From: Marsupella aquatica
Lineage: Eukaryota > Marchantiophyta
Length of the DNA stretch: 64,000 nt
Assembly (NCBI GenBank): GCA_973895155.1
Contig: OZ316893.1
Location: 5,146,001 to 5,210,000 of the forward strand
Direction: 5' to 3'
Below the pieces are notes generated by a model. It made no database searches. It saw nothing but the letters and a program-made list of their open reading frames with translations, and was not told the DNA's origin. Each line of letters begins with the position of its first letter. The first letter of the stretch is position 1. The position numbers and the translations under genes are program-made. Shown here piece after piece: positions 22,640 to 34,201 of the stretch.

Positions 22640-24407
22640 GTTCGTGAGGAATGTCTTTCTGCTTTTCAGATGTCGTAGCGTGTTGCGTGGGTGGTCAGGT
22701 AGCCAGCCTAGCACCGTAGCCCAGGTGGTGCGGGAGGCGGGCGGGCGGGCGTTGGAAGGAGAGGAGCGGAGTGGAGAAGAGAGGCGAGGAGAAGAGAGAG
22801 AAGAGGAGCGACAGTGGCTACCTCAGCCGTATTCTGTTGGTGGCAGGCTTAATTGATTGCATGCCTCTGTAGAAGAAGGAGGAGGAGGAGCAGGTAGCAA
22901 GGGGTGTGTCGGGCCGGAGAGGATTAATATATACTGGTAGCAGTGCGGCAATTGAATCCTCTTTCCTTTCTGAGTTGGGTTTCTTTCTGCACCCGGTCTG
23001 GCTGGCTGGCTGGCTGGCTAGCCTGATTGCTGCAAGCGAGCGAGAGAGGGAGACGGAGAGGGAGAAGGAGAAAGGGCTACTACTACCTAAGTGGTGGTGA
23101 GGAGAGAGGTCTGAGCCGAGAGACTGGGGGCCGGAAGGGGGGAAATCTCATCCAGAATCGGAGGAGAAGATTTACTGTTTGGATTCTGAGAAGAGGAGAG
23201 AGTCTAGGAAGTAGGAGGTCTGGACGTGTGTAGCCGCTGATTGCATGCAGACTGGATATTCGAGGGAGGGATTGGCGGAGGGAGTAACATTGAGACCCGG
23301 TGCTACGGGTGCTTCCTTGTCTGAGCTAATTGTGGGGAAAAGCCCGTCCAGTATCGCCGGAGAAGATTTCTTTCTTTACTTAGAGATTCTGACGACAGCT
23401 CTAGCTCGCATCGGTACGTAGACCATTGCAGAGCGCTTTTGCATGAAACCTGGGAAGAAAATTCTAAAGCTACGCAGGACGGTCGCGATATAGGGACGGG
23501 TAGAGTGGAATGTTCAGGAAAAGCTGGGCAGAAATCCAAGTTGTTGTTGTAGAGCTTGCGCTGATTCTGAAGAAGTGTTCACAAACGATGATGCATGATA
23601 TGACTCTGAGCACGTAAATGTATCGGTGGGCTACGTGCAAACAGGCTGGGAAATGGTTAGTGAGGGATGATGAGAGAGCGATAGGAGGGCTCTAGATTCT
23701 CGGGTGAGATTGAGAATTGAGTCCTGTGTCAAGAGCCCGGTCAAGAGAGTACTTATTGAACTCTCAGAGATTTTCTAGACGTTGCATCATTCGTGACTGT
23801 GCACGTCTTGCTTGTTTGTCAAGTTCAAGAGGTACTACAAAGTAAGATTAGCTGTTCAACTTCAGGCCTCAAAGGGATCGAGCCTTAGGTTCTAAAGGAG
23901 AACTCAAGAGTCCTGGACCATTCCAGAACGCCGGAACGCGGAGGTCGCGCCCTCGTTACTGGTATTCTTTGTGTGTACCGCTTTGCTGATTGCGCCGAGA
24001 AGTATATTAATATGCTCAACTGAACACCAAGGTTGCATGGAAAGATGTAAGTGATTAGGTGGGAGACGAATCTCCCATCCAGAGCGGTACGTTGGCGAAT
24101 GCAAAACCAAAATTGGAGCCCGACAGGAAAATTAACCAATTTGCCGGTATGAAGTAACGTCGATTGAAATTAAAGGCCAAGGATCCCGAGCCAAAAAGCA
24201 TTTACAAATGCTGCAGCTAATTCGCTCGGTCTTGTAGTGCTTAGCAAAATCACATGCTGCTCCTGAACTGTTTCGGTCGATTGCGTATCCTGTTGTGGGG
24301 GTCCCTATCGATCGAGTAGCGTCTACTTCACCTCGCGCACACGTTTGTAGTATTTACACTAGGAAAGTCTCGGAGAAGATTTAGTCTGTTGTCAGAAATT
24401 AAAGGGG
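22640..24407 (+). promoter_or_regulatory. Putative LBD upstream and leader region
   Basis: About 1.8 kb upstream of the LBD start codon with strongly purine-rich GA tracts (about 22740-22815, 22868-22890, 23035-23080 and 23095-23215), as is common in plant 5' leaders and promoters. No open frame has a recognisable product. I cannot place a transcription start or a specific operator. Confidence 0.3.
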
Positions 24408-27400
24408 ATGAGCAGTAGTGGGGCACCGTGTGGGGCGTGCAAGTTTCTCCGGCGGAAATGCGTACGAGGGTGCATATTTGCACCCTACTTCGGAGCGGAG
24501 CAGGGTGCAGCTCGGTTTGCAGCAGTGCACAAGATCTTCGGGGCCAGCAACGTCGGCAAGCTACTCCTTCACATCCCTTTGGGCAAGCGCTGTGATGCCG
24601 TCCTCACCATCAGCTATGAAGCGCAGGCTCGACTCTCAGATCCTGTATATGGTTGCGTCGCGACTATCTTCGCCCTCCAGCAGCAGGTATGCATTTCTCA
24701 AGTGCCCATTCCGCTCTCCACCTATGTATGAATCTACTCAACTCACATAAACCTCTTCATTACCTTCGTCATGATCTCAAAACTCAGATATTTGCACACA
24801 TATCCTCAGAATAAATGAACATTGATTCTCCGTCTCATTCTCGACACACGTAATTAGTATTCCTGAGAGGGAGTTGTCCTTTGGTTGGGTTTATCGTGCT
24901 CGCTCGGACGATGTTGACCCACTCTTTCTTCATCATAGATCGGCAGAGTTCAGTTAGAGCTCCGTTTACTGGCGCGCATGTGGGCACCACTATCTCTAGC
25001 TAGTCCGTTAACAGCAAGAGTCATTGTGAGCAATGCGGGCTAGGTTTTCGTGCTAGAGATGAATTGGTCTGATCTGACAAAGGACGAGCAACAGAATATT
25101 TCCAAGGTTGCCTAAGCTCATGGACTGTGATCGATCGAGTGGAACAATGTAACAGCCGTCGCGTCAGACTCGACTGCTTAAGGTCGATGGCTGAAAGCCA
25201 TTATTGTGCACCAATAAGTAGTAGTTGAACATTAATATGGACGTCATTTGCCAGCAATGCATCAAATGCATGAACTTTGACACTGACCTGCCCGTTAAGA
25301 AGTTTGCACAAAATTCTCCAGGGGATGAGGATTTTCTTTCCAGATACTGCCTACACAGGCGTGATCATACAGTGTACACTCAGTACTAGGTAGTAGTCTG
25401 TTACCCACGATCGTCAAGGTGGAGTCCCATGGCAATTAAAGACTGTGGAGGATGATTAATTCCTCGCTCCAATTGCTTTCGTTTCATTCTTGAGTTTCTT
25501 CTGATGAAGATGACGTTAGACAACAAGAGAACTCGTTTTTCGCTCTATACTCTTCAACATTCGTTAATTCGCCCCGGTAGCTTCAGTAGATTCTGAGTTA
25601 ACCATTGTCGTGAGTTGTTTGTCAAGAGCGACACTCAGAAAGAGAGAAGATCGAGCCAGCCGGCCTCTGCCTGACGCAAGTTTCTATGGATGCATGCATG
25701 CATTGCTCATGCTCGTCCCGTCCCCTACATCTCCAGCGAGCGTAACGTTTCCCAGCTACCATGAACTGATTGACTGCTAAGGACAGACTGAGTGAAGCTC
25801 GTGGATTAGCCCGCCTGGATCGAGTTGGATTGAAGCTTTCTAGCGATCCGAACAATATTGGCCAGGTGATGGACGCATGAAGTCTGTACTTGGACGTCGA
25901 AAAGGTTCTGCCCAATGTCTGTAGAGACTCGTGAACGCATCTCAACACCGTCTTGGTGGGACTACGATAACCGCGCATGCAGATATGCCGAATCCCAACG
26001 GCTGTGCGCGTGCGTGTCTGTGCATATCCGACGAGATTTGTACTGTCTGGGCTGAAGGACTCTAGCTGCCAAGGTACCGTAATGCCCCAGCAACTTCCTG
26101 CAATGGCACCTGTGCTAGACCCAGCAGGCAGCAGCAGCAGCGGTTGTCACACAAATCAAATCAGTCTTACGTCACATATATGCAATGACGTTCGGTCGTT
26201 TTCTGTCTGACTTTAAAGGAGAAGCTGCCTTGGACCGAGCCCAGGCATCTGCCTCCGGCCCTGCTGTTGTTTCAGGGTGGCTTTGGGCACTAAGATGATC
26301 AGCAATTTAGTTATCTTCGTCGGGGCTATCTCATCTCGTCTTCGTTCATGGCCATTTTCGATCAGGTGTGGCCGTCGGCAGCATCATATCCTCCACAGAA
26401 ACCTTGAGCGGACTCGATCTGGGTACTGTGTAGACCCCCTTCCCTCCATTTGGTCCTCGGTCTGTTCAGTTCAAGTCAATCACACCGGTCGGAGACCGGT
26501 GGGCAGCAATAAAGCTGTTGACCTTACAGGAGATTCCTGAGTCACGGATGTTTTTGTTCCTGTTCCTGGGCAAGCAAGATCTCGTTGAGCACGGTACGTG
26601 AGCCAACTGACAACGATGTCTTCAATTGAGTCAACTGAAAGTATAGTAATTTGAGTAGGGGAGCGATGCAGCTGGCTTCCTCTACTGCGAACTCTTTCAG
26701 CGAACTAGCTAGATTCTCGGCCAGCCAGTTCACCAGGGAAGGCACGAACTCCACCAGCCAGGATTGACGCTGTTTCACAGCCATGATCACAAAGCCTCGA
26801 ATTTTGCTGTCTGATTACGCAGCAACCCATTGATAGCAGTTAGTCGTTACTGTGGCAATCGACTGATCGAACATGATGGAATTGTAGAGTCGAAGATTGC
26901 GCTGTCCTGAACTAGGTTTTCTAGGGACAACCACAACGCCTTTGCTCCGTTTCGAATGTCTTTGAAATGTCGCTCATATATTCAGGGCCTCAGCACTCTG
27001 AGTTTTACTTATTTGGACATACAGTTAGTTCAACTTCTTCTTGGTGTACAATCTATTGCAACATCCAAAAGCGCTTACGATGATGTGAGAGGTAGATCGT
27101 TATGCGAGTATATATTTCATAGCCTTCAAATCCGTGAAGAATGTTACCTTTGTTGGGCAATTAGCTCATTGAATGCCAAGAATTTCTTGTCTTCCTGGCA
27201 TCCTTCAAAATAGCCAATAATTATGTCTGAGCGTTTCGGATGATTTCAGTTCGTATTCCAAAGAGACAAGGGTAGTGTACTGGACTGGTAAGAAGCTAAA
27301 ATTTACTTTCCTCTCACTGTCTAGATTATGACATTCCAACTTGGACCAAACCATGATCCTTAACTTTGAGCTTATGTAAGCAGCCTTACGCTTCGGTCTT

Positions 27401-27999
27401 TCTGGATTGTACTTCAAGCTTGCGTATTGTTTAATCTTACGGTGTTCTGTGTATGGAACCCTCTGAAGTGACAGTATGCGTTCATGAAAGATGCGAGGCG
27501 ATTGATGAAGTTGTTTCACTGCGTGAAGGTGGCCAGCTTACAGGCAGAACTAGCCATCGTCCAAGCGCAGCTCGCCAGCCGCCTGGCAGTGGCAGCCTTG
27601 CAGCAACAACAGCAGCAACACCAGCAGCAACACCACCATGCCGCCGGAGGAAGCGGAGCGAGTTCGTCGTACGACCAACAAGGAATGCCTGGCCCTAGCA
27701 ACATGTCGATCGCTGCTGGTAGCTCCTCGGTGGATGGCTACAGCAACCGTGTAAAGGAAGAAGCCGCCGCCGCAGCAGCAGCAGCTTACCACCATGGGAT
27801 GCAGCAGCAGCACTGCTACGACCCATCCGGGCATCAACATCAACACAATCTGGAGCACATAGCGTCCAGCCCACCAGACGAAATGGACGCCGCAAGCCAG
27901 CTGCAAAAAGCGCGCTCCGATTCCACGGAACACCAGCAGCGTGGCGGTGAGGACGGCGATCTACAGGCTCTTGCTCATGCCCTTCTCTGCCGCAAGTGA
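24408..27999 (+). CDS. LBD: LOB-domain (LBD/ASL) class I transcription factor, two exons
   Basis: Exons 24408-24686 and 27529-27999 (intron 24687-27528, GT-AG, phase 0), 249 residues. It is a nuclear, plant-specific DNA-binding protein that acts as a dimer in organ-boundary and lateral-organ development. The LOB domain starts near residue 8 with the zinc motif C-x2-C-x6-C-x3-C ([15 protein letters not shown]), followed by the GAS block ([12 protein letters not shown]) and the DPVYGCV segment. The join creates a perfect L-x6-L-x3-L-x6-L zipper (first Leu in exon 1, the rest in exon 2), which defines class I and supports the splice. The tail is low-complexity: Gln/His-rich, a run of eight Ala, and an acidic Gln/Leu end. 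The core most resembles the LBD16/18/29 type. The ATG at 24408 is the only sensible start, a few codons before the first Cys. Confidence 0.92.
24687..27528 (+). other. LBD intron (2.84 kb)
   Basis: Begins GTATGC and ends TGCGTGAAG. It is far longer than the RAD5A introns. It contains only short open frames, including an 82-codon minus-strand frame at 26542-26790 with no recognisable domain. It may carry regulatory elements; none identified. Confidence 0.7.
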
Positions 28000-29947
28000 C
28001 GCTCGCTTTCTGTCCGTCTGTCTGTCTCTTCGGCCCCCCTTCATCATCACTTCAATCCCGCATTCACCATTTCACCCGACTAGACTGATGACCACCCCGG
28101 CATTTGCTGCTGTCGACGATGAACGCGCATCTGGTCGACTGCACACGCCGTCAGTGCCGCCCGCCCGGCCTGCGCTATCGAATCCCATCGCCACATTCAT
28201 TTCGGGGTGCAGCACAATCCACACAACATACTTGACGAAGGAACCCACCTGGGCGGCCGACATCTTCAACTCTTAAAAGTAGCACAGTCACACCATCTTT
28301 CTCTCTCTCGCTCGCTCTCCCTCTCTCTCACGGAAACCCCAGTTCTCCTCCTTTAGTATAGTTTCTCTTTTTTAGTAAACCACCCTGGCTTGTTTTCCCC
28401 CTTTATTGGGTCCACTGCCATTGGATCCTGTCTCTCCAGGTTTGGCTCACTTTGTTCTTGGCAGGGTGATATATATATAAACTGTCCATGAGCTTGTTCT
28501 ATAGGAGGGTACGTGATATATATAAGCTAATCCATGAGCAAGTCGCACAACCTGGGGTGTATCCAGGTTTGGGGCATTTGTTCTTTGGCTGCAGCATGTT
28601 ATATACCAACCACCCATGAGCAAGTTGCACGACCCGGGAACTCCCGGTTTTATTAATATTTTAATTTGTATTTTTTTCCACATAGAGAGTCTAGACAGCC
28701 CTAATACCTGTGCCAATGCACCAGAGGGGCTCCCCATACGCAGACTTGCGATGCTTGTCCTGGCCAATCCGACCTGTTACCAGAGGAATTATGGCCTATG
28801 GCTTCAAACTCAGGAGTAACTATGTCATGAAGAGTAGACTTCAACTGCAAATTATAGTATAGATTGTACGCATAGAAGACCGGCCAAATAACTATAGCGT
28901 GGTCGTTTGTTGGCAGACTTATATGCCTGGCTGCTCAATGGGGGGCTTGACAATAGGCGTCACTCTTGAATCCTACCTTGCCTCCCTTCAAAAACTTCAT
29001 GTTTACACAAATTGCATCCATATCTTGGTTCCTTCTATAGACATAGGATATAGCAACTAAATTGGTTTCCAATTGACAAATAGCGTAGCACTAGTTAGTA
29101 ACAAGACAGTACTACAGTAGATACTTAGCTGCTCAAACTTGAGCTGACAGTGTAAGTTATTATCGTACTTGGTGTAATTCAACTACTATTTGGGATGCAC
29201 TGCAAGCACCAACACTTGCTAGCTAGTATTTTGCTTGGCACATTTTCATCACCATTTTCATCTCTTGATCTTATATGGCATCTTATCTGATGACTCCATT
29301 CTAGGACTCTCTGAGCCTTCATATATCTTGAATTGCTTCTTTTGAACCGGCTTCTACAGCATGTTCCTGTTCTTAGTTAATTTGCACATTATTTTCCCTA
29401 TTATTTTCTTTGTGCATGTATGTTCCCTGGATGTGAAAGAGCTACTTAGACAGCCTATCACTAGATTCTATTTAGCTGCAACTAAGTAAGCTAGTAGACC
29501 AAAACAAGGTATTGCCCTAGTGTGAGCCCTTGTCATAAATTATTCCCAAGAGTTAACTTTTGGAAAAGTTTGTTTCAATCTTAATCAAGGAAAATGAGGC
29601 TGGTGGTCAAGTACACTAATGTAAACTACCTAGCAGGAGAAATTAACCATACTTAGATAATAGGACAAAGTTCAAACGATTAGTTTGGCAAATTAAGATC
29701 ATGATTATTTAGATCCTCTGTTTTTGGTAAGCTTCTATGCATTAGCTCCACTGAGTGACATTCGAACATTCATTACTTTTTGAAATAAATATGCTTTTGC
29801 ATTGAAAGCCATATGTGGGTCAGCATGACTGATTAATTATTTAATCACACTCAGGAATACACCTCTCTAGAGAACCAACATAATTACTAGGGTGCCTCAA
29901 CAATCATTGGCTCAATTGAGAAAGCTGATTGTTATCTTATAGATTAA
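28000..29947. other. LBD downstream region and intergenic
   Basis: A pyrimidine-rich tract (CTCTCTCTCG-type, about 28298-28330) may lie in the LBD 3' untranslated region. A loose tandem repeat (about 28435-28640) has units sharing CCAGGTTTGG...TTGTTCTTGGC and CCATGAGCAAGTYGCACRACC. No further gene is recognisable. Confidence 0.4.
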
Positions 29948-30660
29948 CGAGCTCAATACCCGTGCATTGCACAAAAGATGTCGTGAAGAAAAAATGTCGT
30001 GACGCCCAAGATGTCGTCAAGAGAAAAGATGTCGTGACGCCCAAGATGTCGTTAAGAGAAAAGATGTCGTGTCACCCAAGATGCCGTTAAGAAAAAAGAT
30101 GTCGTTGAGACAAAAGATATCACTACGCCCAAGATGTCATTAAGAAAAAAGATGTTGTTAAATATAAAGTTGTTGTTAAATACAAAATGGTTCATAAGTA
30201 AAGTGATGTCGTGAGTGATATATGTTGTTAAGTACAAAATGGTTCATAAGTAAAGTGATGTCGTGAGTGATATATGTTGTTAAGTACAAAATGGTTCATA
30301 AGTAAAGTGATGTCGTGAGTGATATATGTTGTTAGGTACAAAATGGTTCATAAGTAAAGTGATGTCGTGAGTGATATATGTTGTCAAGTCTCCATTGCAC
30401 AAAAGATGTTGTTGGATAAATACATCGTTGCATTATTTTACAGTGTTGTTAAATAAAAAATGTCGTTAAGTAAAATATGTGGTTGCTCAAAAGATGTTGC
30501 ACAAAAGATGTAGTTTACTAAAGATATCATTCGGCGAAAGACATCAATGCGTAATAGGTGACGTTGTGCTAAAAATGTAGTTGAAAAATTATCTTGGTGC
30601 GAAAGATATCTTTGTTAGAAACATCTCATTGCGTAAGAAACATTTGTCAAGTGAGAGATG
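29948..30660 (-). mobile_element. Helitron 3'-end fragment with satellite array
   Basis: Read on the minus strand, the sequence ends in a GTGC-AAT-GCAC hairpin, then GGGTATTGAG and CTCG followed by T. This is the same terminus as the Helitron at 54577-56290 (TTGTGC-AAC-GCACAA, GTATTGAG, CTAG/T) with one changed base. Adjacent is the same ~35-bp satellite (GATGTCGTGACGCCCAAG-type unit, about 29965-30170), then a 52-bp tandem array. The 5' end is not identified, so the right limit is approximate. No Rep/helicase is encoded. Confidence 0.55.
30184..30386. repeat. 52-bp tandem repeat, about 3.9 units
   Basis: Units begin AAAATGGTTCATAAGTAAAG at 30184, 30236, 30288 and 30340 (the last partial) and are almost identical. 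Each carries a GATGTCGTGAG core related to the neighbouring ~35-bp satellite, so the array probably arose from it by amplification. Confidence 0.9.
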
Positions 30661-31399
30661 TCATGACACAAAGAGAGGTGACAACCACCACCAAAGTACA
30701 ACAAAATGAGAATGATTTTTTAAATTGTTTTTGTAATTTAAATCTTTTAAAAAGGATAAATTTAAAGGAGGGCAAGGGGGGAGTTGAGAGGAGGGGCCAC
30801 AGAGTGGGGAGGCAAAAGGGGGCCTGGGAGGCAGAGGGCGGAGCCAGCCAGCATCTTCTGCTGCGAGCTGGGCAGGGCGGGTCATGACTTGCTATGGCTT
30901 GGTGCTGTCGCCGCGGCGTGTGCTGACATCGCGGCACTGCAATCCAAGTGATGGCTTGAGTTTCCAATTGGGTTTTTTTGTCTTATTGGTTCCATTCTTT
31001 TCTGGTTTTGATTTTTTCACCCAAAACTGCCTGGGAATTTTGAAAGGCGACCATGGTATAAATTGGTGCCATAGTGTATTACAGTTTTTGATAATTATTA
31101 CAAAAAATGCCTAAGATAAATAGAACATTTTTTATTAACATCTTGTTCTCACTTACGCATTGATGGAAAGCAGAGGGATCATCATTGATCCTTGTGCTTG
31201 CATGAGTTTATTTAATAATCATTTCCCTTTTTCTTTGTCTCTTTTGAGTGTTTCTTCCTCTTTCATTCACACTAAACTTTTTTATCTTTGATTTATTCCT
31301 TCCTCTTTTGCTGGAATCTTTTTTTTGGACACTGTATATTTGAATGACGACCACGGTAGGAAAGGGCGCAACCTTGTATTATAGTTCTTGATAAGATGA

Positions 31400-31439
<40 letters not shown>

Positions 31440-32316
31440 AAATGATGGGTTGACACAACTAGAAATCTTGCTACAGTAAGGATAACATCTTGTATTGAGT
31501 ACAGGCCATTCATAAGCAGTATCGCTAACTGGAGGTCTAAAAGATATGATTGTACTCGGTATAAATACATATGATAGACTACTACTACAGTAACAACAAA
31601 CATATGTATCAAGAAACAACTTATGATGAACTCATAGCACCCTGACCCATTGGATGACCCCCTTAAAATAAGAGTATTGATTTCCATCCTTTCCTATGTT
31701 GGTAATGAACAAATGGCAGCTACCCTAAAAAAACCTTTTGCTGGATAGGCAGCCAGACTCTTACTAACTATCACTAGTTCATGTTTGTCCAGTGTTTTAT
31801 TCCAGTCACTGCTCTGAATGCTTGTTCCACTACTATCATTGGCCCCCTGAAATTGAGATAGGAATACTCTAGCACCACATGACCATTCATCTCATATGTA
31901 CACAATCCACACACACTTTGCACATGCTTGGTGTCCATCTTGTCAGGTCCACAGACTTGTGACCATGCACATGCTTGGGATAAGGTGCTGGCCATGGGGA
32001 ACCACTTAGTGTAAAAACCCCTAAAACACGTAAGAACAAACCCATAAAATCTGAAAAAAATTGGAAATTAAAAAGTTGGATTTTTAAAAATGCCTTTAGT
32101 ATAAGTGTTTGATTATAATTATTAGCCCAACAATATTAAAATAACATTGATTCATTTGTTACTTTGCACTTTGTTTAAATAATCCAACGAGTTATTCCCC
32201 AGGGTGTGTTGGCTCAACATTATGCTGACTTTGTGGATACATTTCAGCCAGTGTACAACACATGATCTTTTTTGCTCAAATCAACAACACATGGCTCATG
32301 TTCAATAGGTTGTGTA
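30661..32316. other. Intergenic, AT-rich
   Basis: No gene recognised. It includes a CT microsatellite (31402-31438) and purine- or G-rich stretches near 30770-30870. Confidence 0.4.
31402..31438. repeat. (CT)n microsatellite
   Basis: About 18 uninterrupted CT units. Confidence 0.95.
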
Positions 32317-33520
32317 CTAGCCCTATGCCAGTGCGTTGCACAGAAGATGTTGAGGTGAGAAAAAGATGTTACAGAGAAGAATGTCAATATGAAACTAAGA
32401 TGTCAAGGTGAACAAAAGTGTTCAGGTCGCCCGGGATCCAGGCAAGAAAAAGATGTTGAGGTTAAAAAAACATTTGAGGTGAGAAAATATATCAATGTGA
32501 GAAAATTATGGTGAGGAGAGAAAAAGATGTCAAGATGAGAAAAGATATCAAGGTGAGGAAATGTGTCAAGTTAGGTGATAAAATGTGTCAAGGTGAGAAA
32601 ATGATGGTTAAGAGCAAAAAGATGTCAAGGACATTAAAAGATGTTGAGGAAATTTTAAAATGTCTAGGAGAGAAAAGATCATGTTCATTTGAGATGAGAA
32701 AAAGATGTCAGGGTGAGAAAAAGATGCTAGAAAACACATGTCAAGAAAATACAGGCTTTGCGATGTACTTATTGAGGCATGTTATATGTCATCCCGGCCA
32801 TACAGTCATTGTGGTCATGTTCACCACCTATTTGTCGCACATAAGATATCATTTCATACAAGATGTTGAGGAAAAGAAGTAGCTACATAAAAGATGTCCA
32901 TGTTCAAAAAGATGGCATGGCCCAACTGGGGAAGGACACAAATCTATTTTAGCACAAATTTAGAGGGTCCACCTACACAAATATGGGAATAAATGGTTTG
33001 GAATGGGATTCCATCCAATTTCTAGCCCCAGGGTCCTCACTTCTTTTCTCCAATCCATCACGCACAAATAAGTATTGGGTTTTTATTGGGTTTAGTGAAA
33101 GACGTTTAAATTTTTGTTGAAGGACATTAAGGTTATGTTAATCTAGTTTTGAGAATTATAAGAATCATAGGGTTCTTTTAAACCAAATTTCAGAATGTTC
33201 CAAGAATATTCCATTAAGTTAGGGGTAACAAAATTCCTCAAAAAACTTTCTTGACTTAAGTTTAAGAATGTTTATGACTTTGCGCATGATATGAGACACC
33301 CCTTGGATTGAGGCCCCTGAGTTTCTAACTCAAATGTTTTACTATTTAAAAGTAAAAAGAAAAAGCCCAATTGTTTGTATAAAACTGTCCCCCTCACTAA
33401 AAACATATAAAGGATAAAGTTGTATACTAAAAAATTGCACTTGAGTCGTGGGGTATCAATGGGAGCGGTCAGTGAAAAATACCAAGATCCCTTACTATAG
33501 TGTGTGTGTGTGTGTATGTG
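32317..33520 (-). mobile_element. Probable Helitron with diverged satellite (right end tentative)
   Basis: On the minus strand the sequence ends GTGCAACGCAC (hairpin), TGGCATAGGG, CTAG, with T next in the flank: a Helitron-type 3' end. Inside it (about 32340-32740) are degenerate repeats of GATGTCAAGGTGAGAAAAA type, akin to the arrays in the other two Helitron loci. The opposite end may lie at about 33490-33520, where the minus-strand sequence reads ACACTATAGTAAGGGATC after a CA microsatellite, resembling the ACTACTATAATAAAG start of the 54.6 kb element. No protein is encoded. Confidence 0.4.
33500..33516. repeat. (GT)n microsatellite
   Basis: About eight GT units, interrupted further right by an A. 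It lies at the tentative 5' end of the minus-strand Helitron. Confidence 0.85.
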
Positions 33521-33684
33521 TTATGTTTTCCTATAATATAAATGCTAGTCTACAGATACACGTCTCCCCATTAATACCACTGTGACTTGAGGTAGAAACT
33601 AGTAATATGAATCTTTTTCTCATTTTAAGATTTTCCCCATGGATGGGACCTCAACCCTGGGGACGCAAGTTGTGTCTCCTGCAT

Positions 33685-33770
33685 TATAATCTTGGGGTCT
33701 CATTATGAAGAGGCCTCCCCATCACCTGTAATGTTTTTAGGCGACAACCCCCTAAAATGTAAGATTTTTT
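33685..33770 (+). repeat. Dispersed repeat, copy 2
   Basis: Direct-orientation match to about 20420-20500 (GGGGTCTCATTATGAAGAGG...CCCCCTAAAATGTAAG). It is followed by AT-rich sequence with no gene. Confidence 0.55.
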
Positions 33771-34170
33771 TAATTTTTAAAAACCCCCTATATTATAACT
33801 CTAGTTGAGGGTCTATGGCAAACTGCTTGACCAAAAGTTCTGCTGCAACTCCTCTGCTCAGGATGAGCCTGGACAGCATACACAGCTTTTTGCATGTGCT
33901 TACACTATCTATTTCTCATGTTGCTCTGGCTGTGACTAAATAGGTGCTGTAGACTTCGATTAGCTTGCTTACTCCGGCTGCATAAGAAGTGAAATTTTGT
34001 ACTCTCCTAGTGAGAACTGACCGTCACTTTTTAATACCAAGAATCCCAGAGTGAGGCTCAAATAGACGATTGACGGCTGTAGCAGAGAATAATTATTAGT
34101 GAGCACTGATGTCGTGCATAACAGCTCAAGTAACATGTGTAATAGTTGGAATAGTACGGAAGAAAGGGTT

Positions 34171-34201
34171 ACCAATGAGGGCTGCCTTAGCCCTCATTGG
34201 T
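34171..34201. repeat. Perfect 13-bp inverted repeat (hairpin)
   Basis: ACCAATGAGGGCT and AGCCCTCATTGGT are separated by GCCTT. The central AGGGCTGCCTTAGCCC is repeated immediately downstream (about 34203-34218). It sits exactly at the left edge of the non-LTR retrotransposon fragment, so it probably arose during the truncated insertion. Confidence 0.9.

Noticed and set aside
26542-26790. 82-codon minus-strand frame in the LBD intron
   Set aside because: Amphipathic composition but no recognisable domain or supporting splice sites; likely chance.
27516-27933. Minus-strand frames rich in Cys/Trp or Leu/Val opposite the LBD second exon
   Set aside because: Shadows of the CAG/CAC and GCA repeats encoding the Gln/His/Ala tracts of the LBD protein.
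28300-28330. CRISPR-like or satellite array
   Set aside because: Simple CT-rich microsatellite in a plant nuclear region; no spacers or repeat structure.
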